This document shows, piece by piece, positions 6,511 through 7,390 of a DNA stretch of 7,390 bases. The stretch is from assembly GCA_023457175.1 (NCBI GenBank), contig JAEWMM010000198.1, positions 1 to 7,390 of the forward strand, in the 5' to 3' direction. The position numbers were made by a program, and so were the translations under genes. The notes beneath the pieces were generated by a model, which was not told the origin of the DNA, ran no database searches, and worked only from the letters and a program-made list of their open reading frames with translations. Every line of letters begins with the position of its first letter. The first letter of the stretch is position 1. The DNA comes from Bacillota bacterium (GTDB taxonomy: Bacteria > Bacillota > Clostridia > Oscillospirales > Ruminococcaceae).

Positions 6511-7390
6511 AGCTCATCCTCAGCCTTTCTGTAATTCTCTCCTCGCTCAAGCCCGAGGCCCGCCCCGACATAACGGTGCGCACCGCTACAAGCTGCGACT
6601 CAAATGCCAGCAGATGCGAAATGACAGTGGCTTCGCCAAACGGAATTAGGCGGGAGGCGCGAATATACTCAATCAGCGTATTGTCGCATGCCATGTCCAG
6701 CGCGGCCAATGCCAGCCCGCCCGAAAGGGCCTGTGCGGCGGTCTCGGCCGCCGTGGCCAGCGTGCCGAAGCCAAACAGGCTGCGCAGCAGCTCCGCGCTG
6801 ACCTCGCGCACCTGCGTGCAGGCGACGTTACCGCCCGGAAAAATAGCGCGCTGCAAATAATCAAAGCCCTTTTTGCTTAAAGCCGCGCGAGTGAGCACAC
6901 GCAGGTTGCCCAAATCGATCCACAGACGGACATAACCCAAAAGAAAATCGCTTTGGGCAGCTTCGGACAAGGCAAGCATTTGCGCCGCCAAAGCGCCATC
7001 AAGCAGCAGGTCGGAAAGCTGCGGATCGCCGGTACGGGCCAGCAGATCAGCCGCCTCCTGCGCCGCGGCAGCCATAATCGGGTGCATGCGGTTAAAGTCT
7101 TTGTCGTTAAACATACCGGTCAGCGTGCCGGGGCTGATGGTCCCGGCGTCGCTTAAAAGGCGTTTGCCGTCCAGCCCCTGCGCTGTGGCCTTTATCAGCA
7201 CTTTAAGATTGTGATAGTCGTATTTTAAACGAAACAGATCAACAACGCCCGCCTCGGGTACATAGCGGTAGATGAGGTCGAACAGCGCCTTGCGCTGGTG
7301 CGACAGCTCCTGCTCCAGCGCGGCTAAATCGCGGGCGTCAAATGCGCTCCAGCCCTTCTCAGTTAAAAGCTTGACGGCATCCTCATCGGT
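6503..7390 (-). CDS. ntpC: A/V-type ATP synthase subunit C (partial, N-terminus beyond right edge)
   Basis: 295 codons plus TAA are visible, and the frame is open to the window edge. The GTG at 7201 is internal, since the reading frame upstream continues with conserved sequence (LFRLKYDYHNLKVLIKA spans it). This is the AC39/subunit d-like socket protein that connects the D-F shaft to the membrane rotor ring. Seen: mostly alpha-helical sequence, the hallmark LKYDYHNLK segment, a central DYLQRAIFPGG-type stretch and a C-terminal IPFGEATVISHLLAFESQLVAVR followed by a basic stretch, all typical. The family is about 330-350 residues, so roughly 30-50 N-terminal residues are missing. The order C-F-A-B-D matches clostridial and enterococcal ntp operons, so E, K and I genes are expected upstream, off the window. 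Confidence 0.94.
   Translation of the reverse strand, partial: TDEDAVKLLTEKGWSAFDARDLAALEQELSHQRKALFDLIYRYVPEAGVVDLFRLKYDYHNLKVLIKATAQGLDGKRLLSDAGTISPGTLTGMFNDKDFNRMHPIMAAAAQEAADLLARTGDPQLSDLLLDGALAAQMLALSEAAQSDFLLGYVRLWIDLGNLRVLTRAALSKKGFDYLQRAIFPGGNVACTQVREVSAELLRSLFGFGTLATAAETAAQALSGGLALAALDMACDNTLIEYIRASRLIPFGEATVISHLLAFESQLVAVRTVMSGRASGLSEERITERLRMSYV

Overview
The window looks like chromosomal DNA from an anaerobic, probably spore-forming clostridial Firmicute, with a GC-rich Oscillospiraceae/Ruminococcaceae-like flavour. The grounds are a clostridial-style A/V-type ATPase operon, a MarR/GNAT pair typical of Firmicutes, strong purine-rich Shine-Dalgarno sequences, and a partial leftmost gene whose N-terminus resembles sporulation sigma factor SigK. 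There is no sign of phage, transposon or CRISPR.

Left part (1-1140). The first 76 bases, on the minus strand, hold the first 25 codons of a SigK-like gene that runs off the left edge. A divergent intergenic region of about 370 bases follows. It contains a near-consensus sigma-A promoter (185-213) and an extended -10 promoter (375-383), both pointing right. They lead to a membrane-anchored NERD-domain protein (444-1073, plus strand) whose usual nuclease E-x-K residues are replaced. A perfect 20-bp hairpin (1096-1140) ends transcription from both sides.

Middle part (1142-2241, minus strand). A MarR-type regulator and a GNAT acetyltransferase overlap by 3 bases (TGA of the first inside the ATGA of the second). 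They are the two halves of a protein that is often found as one MarR-GNAT fusion. Their promoter carries an imperfect palindrome over the -35 box, a likely autoregulatory operator.

Right part (2242-7390, minus strand). A tightly packed A/V-type ATP synthase (ATPase) operon is read right to left as C (partial) - F - A - B - D and closes with a hairpin terminator at 2242-2281. Subunit A is the catalytic ATPase, B the non-catalytic partner in the A3B3 head, D and F form the central rotor stalk, and C links the stalk to the membrane ring. The membrane and peripheral-stalk genes (I, K, E) would lie beyond the right edge. No ntpG-like gene sits between B and D.

The main anomaly is an in-frame amber (TAG) codon at position 51 of the D subunit gene (2841-2843). 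The reading frame before and after it is otherwise intact and conserved. It sits where relatives have leucine, so one TTG to TAG change would explain it. The same gene also ends in TAG, which argues against reassignment of that codon. It is either a fresh inactivating mutation, a sequencing or assembly error, or a case of readthrough.
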